Shown in pieces: positions 37,422 to 47,996 of a stretch of DNA of 64,000 nt. The DNA lies in NCBI RefSeq assembly GCF_000025985.1, contig NC_003228.3, positions 806,001-870,000 of the forward strand, in the 5' to 3' direction. This DNA is from Bacteroides fragilis NCTC 9343 (GTDB lineage Bacteria; Bacteroidota; Bacteroidia; Bacteroidales; Bacteroidaceae). Numbering within the stretch: the stretch's first letter is position 1; each line of letters opens with the position of its first letter. A model generated the notes under the pieces. The model was not told the origin of the DNA. It worked only from the letters and a program-made list of their open reading frames with translations, and did not search any database. The translations under genes and the position numbers were made by a program.

Positions 37422-40040
37422 TTAGATTCCTGCCAGTTCCAGTACCTTCTCAACAGCAGCGTTCAGTCCGTCCGGATTCTTGCCACCGGCTGTTGCGAAG
37501 TGAGGTTGACCGCCACCGCCACCCTGAATCAGTTTGGCAGCTTCTTTCACCAGATTACCTGCTTTCAGTCCGCCGGCAACCAGGTTGTCACTGATCATAA
37601 CAGTCAGCATTGGTTTATTGGCATCTACTGTTCCGGCTACAAAGAAGAGATTTTCTGTAATTTCACCACGAAGTTGGAAAGCGATGTTCTTCACTACTTC
37701 GGCGGGCATCGGCAAGCAGAACTTAATGACTTTAATGCCGTTAATCTCTTGTACATTTTTCAGCAGGCGTTCTTTGACGGCAGCTTCTTTTTCTTTCATG
37801 AAGTCTTCCACCTGTTTTTTCAGTCCTGCGTTTTCGTCGATATACTTGCGAATGGCCACACCAAGGTCGGGAGTATTGTTGAAAAGAGCTTTCAAGTCGC
37901 TCAAAGTATCCTGGATCGTATCCAGCATTTCTTCTACGCGAGCTCCGGTATATGCTTCGATACGGCGTACACCGGCAGCTACCGAACTCTCAGAGATAAT
38001 TTTTACCATACCGATATTTCCGGTAGCGGCAACGTGGGTACCTCCACAGAATTCAATGGATGAGCCAAACTGGATAACACGTACGTGGTCACCATATTTC
38101 TCGCCGAACAGGGCGATTGCGCCCAGTTCTTTCGCTTCTTCGATAGGGATGTTGCGGTGTTCCTGTAATGGAACATTGGCACGTATCTTGGCGTTTACCA
38201 GATGCTCTACTTTGCGGAGTTCTTCGTCTGTCACTTTCTGGAAGTGAGAGAAGTCAAAACGCAGAGAGTCCGGTGTAACCAATGATCCTTTCTGCTCTAC
38301 ATGTTCGCCTAAAACTTCACGGAGCGCTTCGTCCAGCAAGTGGGTAGCCGAGTGATTGGCTGCACAAGCGGCACGTTTGTCTGTGTCTACACATGCCATC
38401 ATCGGAGCTTCCGGATGTTCGGGCAGTTTCTTTGTAATATGTATCGGAAGATTATTTTCTTTCTTGGTGTCGATTACTTCGATAGTCTCGAATTCGTTTA
38501 CCAATACACCGGTATCACCTACCTGGCCACCGCTCTCTGCATAGAACGGAGTGTAGTCCAGTACGATCTGATACAGAGTTTGGTTTTTCTGTTTCACCTG
38601 GCGATAACGCAGGATGGAGGTTTCGTATTCCGTGTAATCGTAACCTACAAATTCAGTAGTTCCTTCTTTCAGTATGATCCAGTCACCTGTCTCTATGGCA
38701 GCTGCATTGCGGGCACGTTGTTTCTGCTGTTGCATTTCGGCATCGAACTCTTCGACATTGACTGTCATACCATTTTCACGCAGAATCAACTCTGTCAGGT
38801 CGAGTGGGAAACCGAATGTATCGTATAATGTGAAAGCGTCTTTACCGCTGATTTCAGTCTTTCCGTTAGCTTTGGTGTCAGCCATTGTTTTATCGAGCAG
38901 GCGGATACCGGTTTCCAAAGTACGGAGGAATGATTCTTCTTCTTCTTTGATAACCTTTTCGATCAACTCTTTTTGAGCAATCAGTTCCGGATAGGCATCT
39001 CCCATGCTGTCAATCAGAACCGGAAGTAATTTGTACATAAATGCCTGTTTCTGTCCAAGGAATGTATATCCGTAACGAACGGCACGACGCAGGATACGAC
39101 GAATCACGTAACCGGCCTTGGCATTCGAAGGCAATTGTCCGTCAGTAATTGAGAACGCAATGGTACGGATGTGGTCGGCAATAACACGCATGGCAATGTC
39201 GTTCTGTTCATTTTTGCCATATTCCGTTCCGGCCATTTGGGCGATTGCTTTAATCAACGGCTGGAATACGTCCGTGTCGTAATTGGATGTTTTACCCTGC
39301 AAAGCCATGCACAGGCGTTCGAATCCCATACCGGTATCGATCACTTTCGCCGGAAGCGGCTCAAGAGTGCTGTCGGCTTTGCGGTTGTATTGCATGAATA
39401 CAAGATTCCAGATTTCGATAACCTGGGGATGATCGTGGTTCACCAAGTCGCGTCCTGAAATCTTGGCACGCTCTTCTGCAGGACGGAGGTCGATGTGGAT
39501 CTCCGAACACGGACCGCAAGGGCCTGTATCACCCATTTCCCAAAAGTTATCATGTTTGTTTCCGTTGATGATATGGTCTTTAGGCAAGTATTGCTCCCAG
39601 TAAGAGGCGGCCTCGTTATCACGCTCCAGACCCTCTTCCGGGCTACCTTCGAATACTGTTGCATACAGGTGTTCCGGATTCAGTTTCAGGACGTCTACCA
39701 GATATTCCCATGCCCAACTGATGGCTTCTTTCTTGAAGTAATCACCGAACGACCAGTTACCCAGCATTTCGAACATGGTGTGATGGTAGGTATCATGTCC
39801 TACTTCTTCAAGGTCATTGTGCTTGCCGCTTACACGAAGGCACTTTTGTGAGTCCGCGACTCTGTGGTATTTCGCCGGGTGGTTACCCAAAATAATATCT
39901 TTAAACTGGTTCATCCCTGCATTGGTAAACATCAGGGTGGGGTCATCTTTAATCACCATTGGAGCCGAAGGAACGATCTGATGTCCTTTTGACTCGAAGA
40001 AATTCTTAAACGAATCTCTGGTTTCTTTTGCAGTCAACAT
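37422..40040 (-). CDS. alaS: Alanyl-tRNA synthetase
   Basis: 872-residue class II synthetase that charges tRNA-Ala. The N-terminal catalytic core starts [20 protein letters not shown] and has [19 protein letters not shown]. The editing domain carries [17 protein letters not shown] and the zinc-type residues in [13 protein letters not shown]. The C-terminal domain ends with [20 protein letters not shown]. Length is normal for the family. Single-gene unit, divergent from the M23 peptidase gene. A CAAAGATA sequence at 40088-40095 gives TATCTTTG on its strand as a likely -7 box. Confidence 0.97.
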   Translation of the reverse strand: MLTAKETRDSFKNFFESKGHQIVPSAPMVIKDDPTLMFTNAGMNQFKDIILGNHPAKYHRVADSQKCLRVSGKHNDLEEVGHDTYHHTMFEMLGNWSFGDYFKKEAISWAWEYLVDVLKLNPEHLYATVFEGSPEEGLERDNEAASYWEQYLPKDHIINGNKHDNFWEMGDTGPCGPCSEIHIDLRPAEERAKISGRDLVNHDHPQVIEIWNLVFMQYNRKADSTLEPLPAKVIDTGMGFERLCMALQGKTSNYDTDVFQPLIKAIAQMAGTEYGKNEQNDIAMRVIADHIRTIAFSITDGQLPSNAKAGYVIRRILRRAVRYGYTFLGQKQAFMYKLLPVLIDSMGDAYPELIAQKELIEKVIKEEEESFLRTLETGIRLLDKTMADTKANGKTEISGKDAFTLYDTFGFPLDLTELILRENGMTVNVEEFDAEMQQQKQRARNAAAIETGDWIILKEGTTEFVGYDYTEYETSILRYRQVKQKNQTLYQIVLDYTPFYAESGGQVGDTGVLVNEFETIEVIDTKKENNLPIHITKKLPEHPEAPMMACVDTDKRAACAANHSATHLLDEALREVLGEHVEQKGSLVTPDSLRFDFSHFQKVTDEELRKVEHLVNAKIRANVPLQEHRNIPIEEAKELGAIALFGEKYGDHVRVIQFGSSIEFCGGTHVAATGNIGMVKIISESSVAAGVRRIEAYTGARVEEMLDTIQDTLSDLKALFNNTPDLGVAIRKYIDENAGLKKQVEDFMKEKEAAVKERLLKNVQEINGIKVIKFCLPMPAEVVKNIAFQLRGEITENLFFVAGTVDANKPMLTVMISDNLVAGGLKAGNLVKEAAKLIQGGGGGQPHFATAGGKNPDGLNAAVEKVLELAGI

Positions 40041-40143
40041 ACTTCTATATATCTATTGTTGAGGTTAATATTCTGAAAAAAGCAGTGCAAAGATAGCTTG
40101 TTTTTATTATTTTTGCCGTATTAACAAGCGAAATATTTATAAG

Positions 40144-41112
40144 ATGCGCAAAGTTTACTACATCTATAATCCGCAAACGCAGACTTATGACCGGATTTAT
40201 CCGACTGTCCGACAACGGGCGCTGAGCATTCTCCGCCGTCTTTTTATAGGAATGGGACTGGGAGCCGGCAGTTTCATCATTCTGTTACTGATTTTCGGTT
40301 CTCCCTCAGAGAAGGAGTTGCGGAAAGAAAATAGCCAACTCTTGGCGCAATATAACGTACTCTCTCGTCGTCTTGACGAGGCGATGGGGGTGCTTCAGGA
40401 TATCCAGCAGCGTGATGATAACCTCTATAGAGTGATTTTTATGGCCGATCCTGTTTCACCGGCTATTCGTCAGGCCGGTTATGGTGGTACGAACCGTTAC
40501 GAACAATTGATGGATATGGCTAACTCAAAGTTGGTGATCAACACTACCCAAAAGATGGATGTACTGAGCAAACAGCTTTATATCCAGTCCAAGTCATTTG
40601 ACGATGTAGTGGCAATGTGTAAAAATCATGATCAGATGCTGAAATGTATTCCCGCCATCCAGCCTATATCCAATAAGGACCTTCGGAAGACAGCATCCGG
40701 TTATGGGACACGGATTGACCCCATCTACGGAACAACGAAATTTCATGCCGGCATGGACTTCTCGGCGCATCCGGGTACGGACGTGTATGCCACGGGTGAT
40801 GGTACGGTTGTGAAAATGGGATGGGAGACCGGTTATGGCAATACTGTCGAGATTGACCATGGCTTCGGATATCGTACCCGCTACGCCCATTTACAGGAGT
40901 TTCGTACTAAACTGGGTAAAAAGGTCGTGCGTGGTGAAGTTATAGCCGGGGTAGGAAGTACGGGAAAGAGTACCGGCCCGCATTTGCATTACGAAGTGCA
41001 CGTCAAAGGACAGGTGGTCAATCCGGTGAACTATTACTTTATGGATTTGAGTGCGGAAGATTATGAACGGATGATTCAGATTGCCGCCAACCACGGTAAA
41101 GTATTTGACTAA
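40144..41112 (+). CDS. M23-family peptidoglycan endopeptidase, membrane anchored
   Basis: 322 residues. One membrane helix near residues 34-54 (LGAGSFIILLLIFG), then a coiled coil (RKENSQLLAQYNVLSRRLDE) and a C-terminal LytM/M23 domain. The metal ligands are in KFHAGMDFSA (His, Asp) and the HLHYEVH motif. It would cut or regulate cutting of peptidoglycan cross-links in the periplasm. The MerR gene begins 14 bases after its stop. Confidence 0.93.
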   Translation: MRKVYYIYNPQTQTYDRIYPTVRQRALSILRRLFIGMGLGAGSFIILLLIFGSPSEKELRKENSQLLAQYNVLSRRLDEAMGVLQDIQQRDDNLYRVIFMADPVSPAIRQAGYGGTNRYEQLMDMANSKLVINTTQKMDVLSKQLYIQSKSFDDVVAMCKNHDQMLKCIPAIQPISNKDLRKTASGYGTRIDPIYGTTKFHAGMDFSAHPGTDVYATGDGTVVKMGWETGYGNTVEIDHGFGYRTRYAHLQEFRTKLGKKVVRGEVIAGVGSTGKSTGPHLHYEVHVKGQVVNPVNYYFMDLSAEDYERMIQIAANHGKVFD

Positions 41113-41126
41113 AAGAGAAGAAAATC

Positions 41127-41492
41127 ATGCAAAATACGGAGAGAGACCTGAAATTATATTACTCTATCAGTGAAGTTGCCCAAATGTTTGATGTCAACGA
41201 ATCGTTGCTTCGTTTCTGGGAAAAGGAGTTCCCGCAGATATCCCCAAAGAAAGGGAGTCGTGGCGTGCGCCAGTATAGGAAAGAGGATGTGGAAACCATT
41301 CGCCTGATCTATCATTTGGTGAAAGAAAGAGGAATGACTCTGCCCGGAGCTCGCCAGAAACTGAAAGATAACAGGGAAGCGACGATCCGGAATTTTGAAA
41401 TTATCGACCGTTTGAAGCAGATTCGTCAAGAGTTGATCGGAATGAGGGATGCTTTGGATGGGTTTTCAACAAGACGGGAAGAGGAGCAATGA
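41127..41492 (+). CDS. MerR-family transcriptional regulator
   Basis: 121-residue DNA-binding protein. The MerR helix-turn-helix is at residues ~10-75 (YYSISEVAQMFDVNESLLRF, then WEKEFPQISPKKGSRGVRQY and EDVETIRLIYHLVKERGMT). A helical tail follows without a metal-binding Cys pattern. It is co-transcribed with the M23 peptidase gene. The last codons and the stop lie inside a 21-bp hairpin. Effector unknown. Confidence 0.9.
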   Translation: MQNTERDLKLYYSISEVAQMFDVNESLLRFWEKEFPQISPKKGSRGVRQYRKEDVETIRLIYHLVKERGMTLPGARQKLKDNREATIRNFEIIDRLKQIRQELIGMRDALDGFSTRREEEQ

Positions 41493-41526
41493 GTGATTGT
41501 TCAAGCACTCATTGCTCCTCTTCCCG
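41475..41526. terminator. 21-bp terminator hairpin overlapping the MerR stop codon
   Basis: A perfect 21-bp stem (41475-41495 with 41506-41526) and a 10-base loop. The left arm encodes the end of the MerR protein and its TGA (41490-41492). The rsh gene converges from the right. Confidence 0.8.
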
Positions 41527-41546
41527 TTATTTAATTTATTGTTTTG

Positions 41547-43790
41547 TTAGTTTTCTACACGTGTCACCGACTTTATATTCGGAATCTTGCGCAGGTTGTT
41601 GCAAATAGCTTTTACATCTTCCACATCGTGCACATACAATTGGACCTTTCCTTCGAAAATGCCATCGTCCGTTTCCATATCCAGTTTCCGGATATTCACA
41701 TTAAGCTGGCGTGAAATAACTTGTGTAATTTCATTCAGCAGCCCTACATTATCTATTCCTTTAATATAAATGTATACCAGGAACGAAAGTTTCTTGTGTG
41801 TATCCCATTCAGTGGCAATGATGCGGTTGCCGTAGCTGCTTTTCAGTTTGGCCGCTACCGGACATTGACGCTTGTGGATGATGATGCGGTCATTCTCGTC
41901 CATGTATCCCAGTACGTCGTCACCGGGGATGGGATGACAACATTCGGCCATGATATATTTCTTTTGCAGGGCATCTTCCGTCAGTTTGAGAATTTGTTTG
42001 GTGTTGATTTTTTCCTTTTCCTGCGGTTCTTTTTCCTCCTGCTGTTTATCCTTATTATTGCCAAAAGAGAAAGTCAGATACTTCATCCAGTTGCTGCTTT
42101 GTTTCTCTTTCAGTTCATTTTTGTCGGCATCTCCCAGAACGATGGTTTTGTTACCGATGGCTACAAGAAACTCTTCTTCGTTCTTCATGTTATGCAGTTT
42201 GCACAACTTCTCGATGACGGCTGCCTCCGGGCGGATCTCTTCTTTCTTAAAGAATTCATTTAACAATTCTTCTCCTTCTTTCTGGAAGGTTTTTCGTTCC
42301 TTACGCAGAATAGCCGCAATCTTAGCTCTTGCACGCGCAGTAGTGGCAAACACTTCCCATTGGGGCTGTACACGCTGTGACTTGGATGTCAGGATTTCCA
42401 CTTGGTCACCACTTTGCAGCTTATGGCTTAGCGGCACCAGTTTATGATTCACTTTGGCACCTATACAGTGGCTTCCTATATCCGTGTGCAGTGAGAAGGC
42501 GAAATCCAGGGCAGTGGAGTTCTGCGGCATGGTTTTGAGCTCTCCTTTCGGGGTGAAGACAAAGATTTCCGAGGCGAATAAGTTTAATTTGATTGTATCG
42601 AGAAAGTCGATGGCATCCGGCTGCGGATCGTCGAGTATCTCTTTAATGGTACGCAACCATTTCTCCAGTTCGCCTTCGTCTTCGCTGCCTCCTCCTTCTT
42701 TATATTTCCAGTGAGCGGCAAATCCCTGTTCGGCTACATCGTTCATCCGCTCACTGCGTATCTGGACTTCGATCCACTGGCCATTATTGCCCATCAAAGT
42801 GACGTGCAGTGCCTGGTATCCGTTAGCTTTGGGGTGGCTCACCCAGTCGCGCAGACGGTCGGGATGCGGTTTATAGATTTTGGAGATAGAAACATAAATA
42901 TCGAAACAGTCGTTCAGTTCCTCGTCTATGTTGCGTGGTTCGAAAATGATCCGTACAGCCAGAAGATCATAAATCTCTTCGAAAGGAACATGCTTGGTCT
43001 GCATCTTGTTCCAGATAGAGTAGATGGACTTCACACGTGCCAGGATTCGATATTTTAATCCCATTTTATCCAACTGCTCGCGTATGGGAGCGGTGAATTC
43101 GTTGAATACCATATCGCGTTCGGCAGCTGTTGCGTTCAGCTTTTCTTCAATCTCCTGATATTCTTCAGGATGTTCATATTTGAAACTGAGGTTTTCCAGT
43201 TCCGTCTTGATCTTATACAGTCCCAGGCGATTGGCAAGAGGGGCGTAAATATAAAGGGTTTCGCCTGCAATCTTATATTGCTTGTTGGGCAACATGGAAC
43301 CGAGTGTACGCATGTTGTGCAGGCGGTCGGCAATCTTGATCAGGATCACCCGGATATCATCAGACATGGTGAGCAGGAGTTTCTTGAAGTTTTCTGCTTG
43401 TGCCGAAGCCCGGTCACCAAAAATACCTCCGGAGATTTTGGTCAGTCCGTCGACAATCTGTGCAATCTTGGCCCCGAAGATATTTTCGATATCTTCTACT
43501 GTATAATCGGTGTCCTCGACAACATCGTGCAGCAAAGCGGCACAAATGGAAGTCGAGCCAAGGCCTATTTCATTGCATACGATCTTCGCGACGGCAATGG
43601 GATGCATGATATACGGTTCCCCCGAGCGTCGTTTGATGCCTTTATGTGCCTGATTGGCGAAATTGAAGGCCTTGGTTATAATCTCAATACGTTTGCGGTG
43701 CTTGGTAGCAAGATAATCGTTCAGCAATTCCTGAAACGCTTGTTCAATCATCTGCTCTTCAGCTATTTCTTTCTGGTTCTCAGTGTCCAT
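41547..43790 (-). CDS. Bifunctional (p)ppGpp synthetase/hydrolase (RelA/SpoT)
   Basis: 747-residue RSH protein controlling the stringent response. The HD hydrolase domain is intact (SICAALLHDVVEDTDYTVED). The synthetase domain has RLRDWVSHPKANGYQALHV and IEVQIRSERMNDVAEQGFAA then HWKYKEG. A TGS domain (LNLFASEIFVFTPKGELKTM), a zinc-finger-like region (YIMAECCHPIPGDDVLGY) and a C-terminal ACT domain follow. With the HD motif present it should both make and degrade (p)ppGpp. It is the last gene of the parA-to-rsh co-directional block, 68 bases after the lytic transglycosylase gene. Confidence 0.95.
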   Translation of the reverse strand: MDTENQKEIAEEQMIEQAFQELLNDYLATKHRKRIEIITKAFNFANQAHKGIKRRSGEPYIMHPIAVAKIVCNEIGLGSTSICAALLHDVVEDTDYTVEDIENIFGAKIAQIVDGLTKISGGIFGDRASAQAENFKKLLLTMSDDIRVILIKIADRLHNMRTLGSMLPNKQYKIAGETLYIYAPLANRLGLYKIKTELENLSFKYEHPEEYQEIEEKLNATAAERDMVFNEFTAPIREQLDKMGLKYRILARVKSIYSIWNKMQTKHVPFEEIYDLLAVRIIFEPRNIDEELNDCFDIYVSISKIYKPHPDRLRDWVSHPKANGYQALHVTLMGNNGQWIEVQIRSERMNDVAEQGFAAHWKYKEGGGSEDEGELEKWLRTIKEILDDPQPDAIDFLDTIKLNLFASEIFVFTPKGELKTMPQNSTALDFAFSLHTDIGSHCIGAKVNHKLVPLSHKLQSGDQVEILTSKSQRVQPQWEVFATTARARAKIAAILRKERKTFQKEGEELLNEFFKKEEIRPEAAVIEKLCKLHNMKNEEEFLVAIGNKTIVLGDADKNELKEKQSSNWMKYLTFSFGNNKDKQQEEKEPQEKEKINTKQILKLTEDALQKKYIMAECCHPIPGDDVLGYMDENDRIIIHKRQCPVAAKLKSSYGNRIIATEWDTHKKLSFLVYIYIKGIDNVGLLNEITQVISRQLNVNIRKLDMETDDGIFEGKVQLYVHDVEDVKAICNNLRKIPNIKSVTRVEN

Positions 43791-43858
43791 AATTTAGTCC
43801 TTTCGTTCCTTTTCTGCAAAAATAATCAAATTTAAACATCAGGCAAGCGAAAGGCGAT

Positions 43859-45178
43859 TTATTTGTATATTTTCAAACGTTTTCCTGCGGAAATGTTAGT
43901 TCCCCGCAATCCGTTCCAGTTTTGAAGATCTTTTACGCGTACACCATATTTTGCCGCAATGGCTCCCAGGGTATCCCCGTTTTTGATTTTATAGTAAGTG
44001 GGTGTACCACTGCCGGCTTTGGCAGAGCTACCTCTCCTCTTGGAGGCTGAACTGTCGTCCCTGATGGCCACTGTACGCCGATTCTTGAACAGTTCGCCGG
44101 CACGGTGGGCATAAATCGTATCCTGACGGTCGATGAACGAACTGACCGCGTTTTGTGGAAGGCGCAGTGTGTACGACTTGCTTTCGCCCGGTATGATTTC
44201 TTTTTTATATTGTGGATTGAGACTTCTGATTTGGTCCATTGGGACGTTGCATAAGTCGGCGATCTGCTGGAAATGGAGGTTTTTGTTAACTTGAATCGTA
44301 TCAGTGCTTTCGGGAATATTGGTTTCCATCGGGCAGATGTTGTGATCACAGTAATAGGTCATTACATAGTTCGCGGCGATAAATGCCGGTACGTAACCTC
44401 TTGTTTCTTTGGGCAGATAATTATAAATACTCCAATAGTCGGTTTCTCCTCCCGAGCGGCGGATGGCTTTATTGATAGTGCCCGGTCCGCAGTTGTAAGC
44501 CGCAATCACAAGATTCCAGTCATGATAAATGTCATATAGATCCTTCAGGTAGCGTGCTGCTGCCCAGGTTGCTTTTATCGGGTCACGACGGTCGTCCACC
44601 AGGCTGTTTGACTCCAGACCGTACATTTTGCCGGTTCCGATCATGAACTGCCACAAGCCTCCTGCACCGGCGCGCGATACTGCCGACGGGTTCAAGGCCG
44701 ATTCGATAATAGGCAGATATTTCAATTCCAATGGTAAATTATACGCATCGAGGGCCTCCTCAAAGATAGGCATATAGAAGTTGCAGGCACTCAACATAAA
44801 AGAGACTTGATTCCGCAGGCGTCCGGCATACATATCAATAAATTTACGTACAATTTCGTTGTATGGCATCTCCATAACAGTCGGCATGCGTGATAGGCGG
44901 TCGATGTATACGGAGTCGCTGAACAGCGGGTTGATCTCCGCTGTACTGCAGTCTTTTCCTAAGTCGATATAATTCTTGGCTTTCCAGTCGTTGAGCAGGC
45001 TATCGAGAGGATAAGTCATACTTTTGGGAAGCTCGATGCTCTCTTGGCGTTCTTTGCCGTTGTCGCGAATCACTACGTCTACACTCTGTGCGTTTACCTT
45101 GGGTGTGGCAAACAAAAATAATAAAATCAGGGGGCAATAGTTTGCTAATTTCTTCATTCTTATTTGTTCAATCTTCAT
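43859..45178 (-). CDS. MltD-like lytic transglycosylase with LysM domain
   Basis: 439 residues, secreted into the envelope; signal peptide ending near TPKVNAQS. The SLT domain has the catalytic Glu in LPIIESALNPSAVSRAGAGG then LWQFMIGTGKMYGL, and further YNCGPGTINKAI. A C-terminal LysM domain (YKIKNGDTLGAIAAKYGVRV) binds peptidoglycan. It cleaves glycan strands to anhydro-muropeptides. Two in-frame starts are possible: ATG 45178, or ATG 45157 (MKKLANYCP), which gives a more typical signal peptide. It begins 3 bases past the DUF5683 stop if the first is used. Confidence 0.92.
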   Translation of the reverse strand: MKIEQIRMKKLANYCPLILLFLFATPKVNAQSVDVVIRDNGKERQESIELPKSMTYPLDSLLNDWKAKNYIDLGKDCSTAEINPLFSDSVYIDRLSRMPTVMEMPYNEIVRKFIDMYAGRLRNQVSFMLSACNFYMPIFEEALDAYNLPLELKYLPIIESALNPSAVSRAGAGGLWQFMIGTGKMYGLESNSLVDDRRDPIKATWAAARYLKDLYDIYHDWNLVIAAYNCGPGTINKAIRRSGGETDYWSIYNYLPKETRGYVPAFIAANYVMTYYCDHNICPMETNIPESTDTIQVNKNLHFQQIADLCNVPMDQIRSLNPQYKKEIIPGESKSYTLRLPQNAVSSFIDRQDTIYAHRAGELFKNRRTVAIRDDSSASKRRGSSAKAGSGTPTYYKIKNGDTLGAIAAKYGVRVKDLQNWNGLRGTNISAGKRLKIYK

Positions 45179-45181
45179 GGG

Positions 45182-46048
45182 TTAAAATCTGAGGCTGCAT
45201 TGCACGCCTACCGACTTGCTGCCGGGTTGCAACGGGTTGTTATTTATAATAGTAGGTTCCACCCTCATACTCAGGTCGGGTGATATGTCGAAATTCGATA
45301 GTTCCGCATCCACATAGGCGTCGATGATGGAAATCAGATATACACCGATGACGGCGAATATACTGAGATCCCGATAGCGCCGGTATGTGTCCTTTCGTTT
45401 GCGGAGCAGGTCTTTCAGTTGCGTATCGGTATAGTTATGATTCGGAGGAAGCAAATCCTGAAAACTGTTGGTATTAGGATTGTTATCCATAATATCCATA
45501 TACGCCTGAGCATAGTCTTTATACATTTTCCCGTTCCAGCTCAATGCGTAAGCACATCCGGCAAATCCACCATATATAATAGGTAACTTCCAGTATTTGC
45601 GGTTATAAATTTGTCCTCCGCCCGGAAATACGATGGCATACCAGGTAGCTTTCGTCGGGTTAGGTACGAAAAGCTTCTTGGACATGACGGGTGGCAGGCT
45701 ATCTGCCTTTACGACCGATGGCATGACGGGTGTTTCTATCCTTTCCAGGTTCTGTCGGTTGACTTCCTCCAGGCTGTCTGCCGTAACGATAGCGGGTTTC
45801 AGGTTCTCCAAACTGTCTATCGGTGGGAGGACGACTGCTTTCTCCACTTTCACACTGTCGGTGGCCGGAGTAGAAACGACCGGCTCGCGATGGCGGCGTG
45901 CCCGTGCTTTGGGGGCTTCGCGTACCGGAGAAATGGAGTCTTGGGATACTTTGACAGGCTCCTGTGCATACACATCAATCCCTGCTACCTGAAAGAAACA
46001 GAGAAGCAGGGCAATGTATAACGGGTATGTTTTAGTTTTTTTTGCCAT
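45182..46048 (-). CDS. DUF5683 membrane protein
   Basis: 288 residues. Signal peptide (YIALLLCFFQVAGIDVYAQ), a long Pro/Glu/Arg-rich low-complexity stretch to about residue 125, then the conserved DUF5683 block NPTKATWYAIVFPGGGQIYN followed by RKYWKLPIIYGG and further hydrophobic helices (LSIFAVIGVYLISIIDAYVD). Function unknown. It is fused end to end with parB (no intergenic base) and flanked by the lytic transglycosylase, which suggests a link between chromosome segregation and envelope growth. Confidence 0.86.
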   Translation of the reverse strand: MAKKTKTYPLYIALLLCFFQVAGIDVYAQEPVKVSQDSISPVREAPKARARRHREPVVSTPATDSVKVEKAVVLPPIDSLENLKPAIVTADSLEEVNRQNLERIETPVMPSVVKADSLPPVMSKKLFVPNPTKATWYAIVFPGGGQIYNRKYWKLPIIYGGFAGCAYALSWNGKMYKDYAQAYMDIMDNNPNTNSFQDLLPPNHNYTDTQLKDLLRKRKDTYRRYRDLSIFAVIGVYLISIIDAYVDAELSNFDISPDLSMRVEPTIINNNPLQPGSKSVGVQCSLRF

Positions 46049-46939
46049 TTATTTCTTCAGTGAATCGAAGATTTCCATGATACGTTCCAACTCTTCTTCA
46101 TTGCTGAAGGGGATGCTTATTTTTCCTTTTCCCTTTTCAGAACAGGTCAGTTGTACCTTGGTGTTAAAGAATCCCGAAAGGTGCTGTTTCAGCATATTGA
46201 ATTCTTCGGGCAGTTTGGCCCGTTTCGGGGTTATCTTTTTGGTTCCGCTCTTTACGGCTTCTCCCTCGCTCAGCGATTTCACGATCTCTTCTACTTTGCG
46301 AACGGAGTATCCGTGTTCCAGAATCTCTTCGAATATTTTAACTTGTAGTTTCGGATCGCCTAATGTGATCAATGCCCGGGCATGTCCCATGTCTATCTGC
46401 TTGTTTTGCAGGGCCATTTGTATCGGTGCCGGCAGTTTCAGCAGGCGCAGATAGTTGGCAATGGTCGTACGCTTCTTGCCGACACGTTCACTCAGCCGTT
46501 CCTGTGTCAGGTCATATTGCTCTATCAGGTGCTGGTAGGCCAGTGCGATTTCCACTGAATTAAGATCCTCACGCTGGATATTCTCTATCAGCGCCATTTC
46601 CATCACGTTTTCATCATCGGCTGTCCGGATATATGCGGGAATAGTATCCAGTCCGGCTTTCTGAGAGGCGCGGTAGCGGCGTTCTCCGGCAATAATCTGG
46701 TACTCGTCGTCCGAGACTTTACGTAAGGTGATGGGTTGGATAATTCCTATTTCTCTGATCGAATCGGCCAACTCCTCCAGTGCCGTTTCATCAAACTCAC
46801 GGCGTGGTTGGTTGGGGTTGACGGAGATTTTCGACAGTTCTATTTCGTTAATAGACGAAGAACCTTCGGTTTTCACCTCTTCCATGGAGAGTAGGGCGTC
46901 CAGCCCGCGGCCTAATGCATTTCTTCTCTGTGTTGCCAT
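46049..46939 (-). CDS. parB: Chromosome partitioning protein ParB
   Basis: 296-residue CTPase/DNA-binding protein that loads on parS and works with ParA. The N-domain has NPNQPRREFDE and the CTP-binding GERRYRASQKAG, and the helix-turn-helix is in LTQERLSERVGKKRTTIANY then LRLLKLP. It ends with a dimerisation domain. It starts 8 bases after the parA stop. No perfect parS site was found in the window. Confidence 0.95.
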   Translation of the reverse strand: MATQRRNALGRGLDALLSMEEVKTEGSSSINEIELSKISVNPNQPRREFDETALEELADSIREIGIIQPITLRKVSDDEYQIIAGERRYRASQKAGLDTIPAYIRTADDENVMEMALIENIQREDLNSVEIALAYQHLIEQYDLTQERLSERVGKKRTTIANYLRLLKLPAPIQMALQNKQIDMGHARALITLGDPKLQVKIFEEILEHGYSVRKVEEIVKSLSEGEAVKSGTKKITPKRAKLPEEFNMLKQHLSGFFNTKVQLTCSEKGKGKISIPFSNEEELERIMEIFDSLKK

Positions 46940-46947
46940 ATCTTCGT

Positions 46948-47715
46948 TTATTTACTGTTTCTGCTTATTAGTTCTTTAGCCAGCGCCAAATGATTTTTCG
47001 CTCCGGTGGACTCTGCATCATATAAGATGGTGGGGAGGCCGTAGCTGGGGGCTTCACTCAGTTTTACGTTACGCTGGATGACGGTTTTGAACACCAGTTC
47101 CTGGAAGTGGCGTTTCACTTCATCATAGATTTGGTTGGCTTGACGCAGACGTGAGTCGTACATGGTCAGCAGAAAACCTTCTATTTCGAGTGCCGGGTTC
47201 AGTTTCGATTTGATGATCTTGATGGTATTCAGCAGTTTGCTGATTCCCTCAAGGGCAAAATATTCCGCTTGTACGGGGATAATCACCGAATCGGCTGCCG
47301 TGAGGGCATTGATTGTGATCAGTCCCAGCGAAGGAGAGCAGTCTATCAAAATATAATCATACTCTTCCTTTAACGGAGTCAGCACTTCTTTCAGTATCTT
47401 TTCACGGTTTTTGAGATTTAGCATTTCTATTTCGGCGCCTACGAGATTAATGTGCGATGAAATGACTTTCAACGAATCAATTTCGGTGTCATGAATAGCG
47501 TCCTGTACGTTGGCTCTGTCGATAATGCATTCGTAGATAGTACATTCAGATTGCTTGATGTCGACTCCCAATCCGGAAGAGGCATTTGCCTGTGGGTCTG
47601 CATCAACAACCAGTACTTTCTTTTCGAGCGTAGCCAGCGAAGCTGCGAGGTTAATCGTAGTCGTTGTTTTTCCTACACCACCTTTTTGATTGGCCAAAGC
47701 AATTATTTTTCCCAT
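46948..47715 (-). CDS. parA: Chromosome partitioning ATPase ParA (Soj)
   Basis: 255-residue deviant-Walker ATPase. The Walker A is ANQKGGVGKTTTTINLAASL with both signature lysines; the Walker A' is VLVVDADPQANASSGLG. The motif DYILIDCSPSLGLITINAL is the switch region. Drives ParB-parS separation. First gene of the block parA-parB-DUF5683-mltD-like-rsh. A TATATTTG -7-like box lies at 47864-47871 on this strand, giving a ~150-base leader. Confidence 0.96.
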   Translation of the reverse strand: MGKIIALANQKGGVGKTTTTINLAASLATLEKKVLVVDADPQANASSGLGVDIKQSECTIYECIIDRANVQDAIHDTEIDSLKVISSHINLVGAEIEMLNLKNREKILKEVLTPLKEEYDYILIDCSPSLGLITINALTAADSVIIPVQAEYFALEGISKLLNTIKIIKSKLNPALEIEGFLLTMYDSRLRQANQIYDEVKRHFQELVFKTVIQRNVKLSEAPSYGLPTILYDAESTGAKNHLALAKELISRNSK

Positions 47716-47996
47716 ATTATCTAAATTTATTGGCAGCGAAATAAGTGATAAATCCTCAGAGCGCCTACTAAAAAATAGAAACTTTGCTTAATCTGTTGAT
47801 AAGTCACCTGTTTTGTTAATAACTGCCAGGTGAGATACGGGCATTTTTTCTCTTTTTAGCTTGCAAATATACGTATTAAAATTGAATATCGATTCCTTTT
47901 TTTACTCACTTGCAGAAGATTAAGATTTGTAAACGGGTAGTCTGCATGGCTAAACATCAGACCCTTTCTGGGTTTACATGAAAAGAGAAGTGGCAA

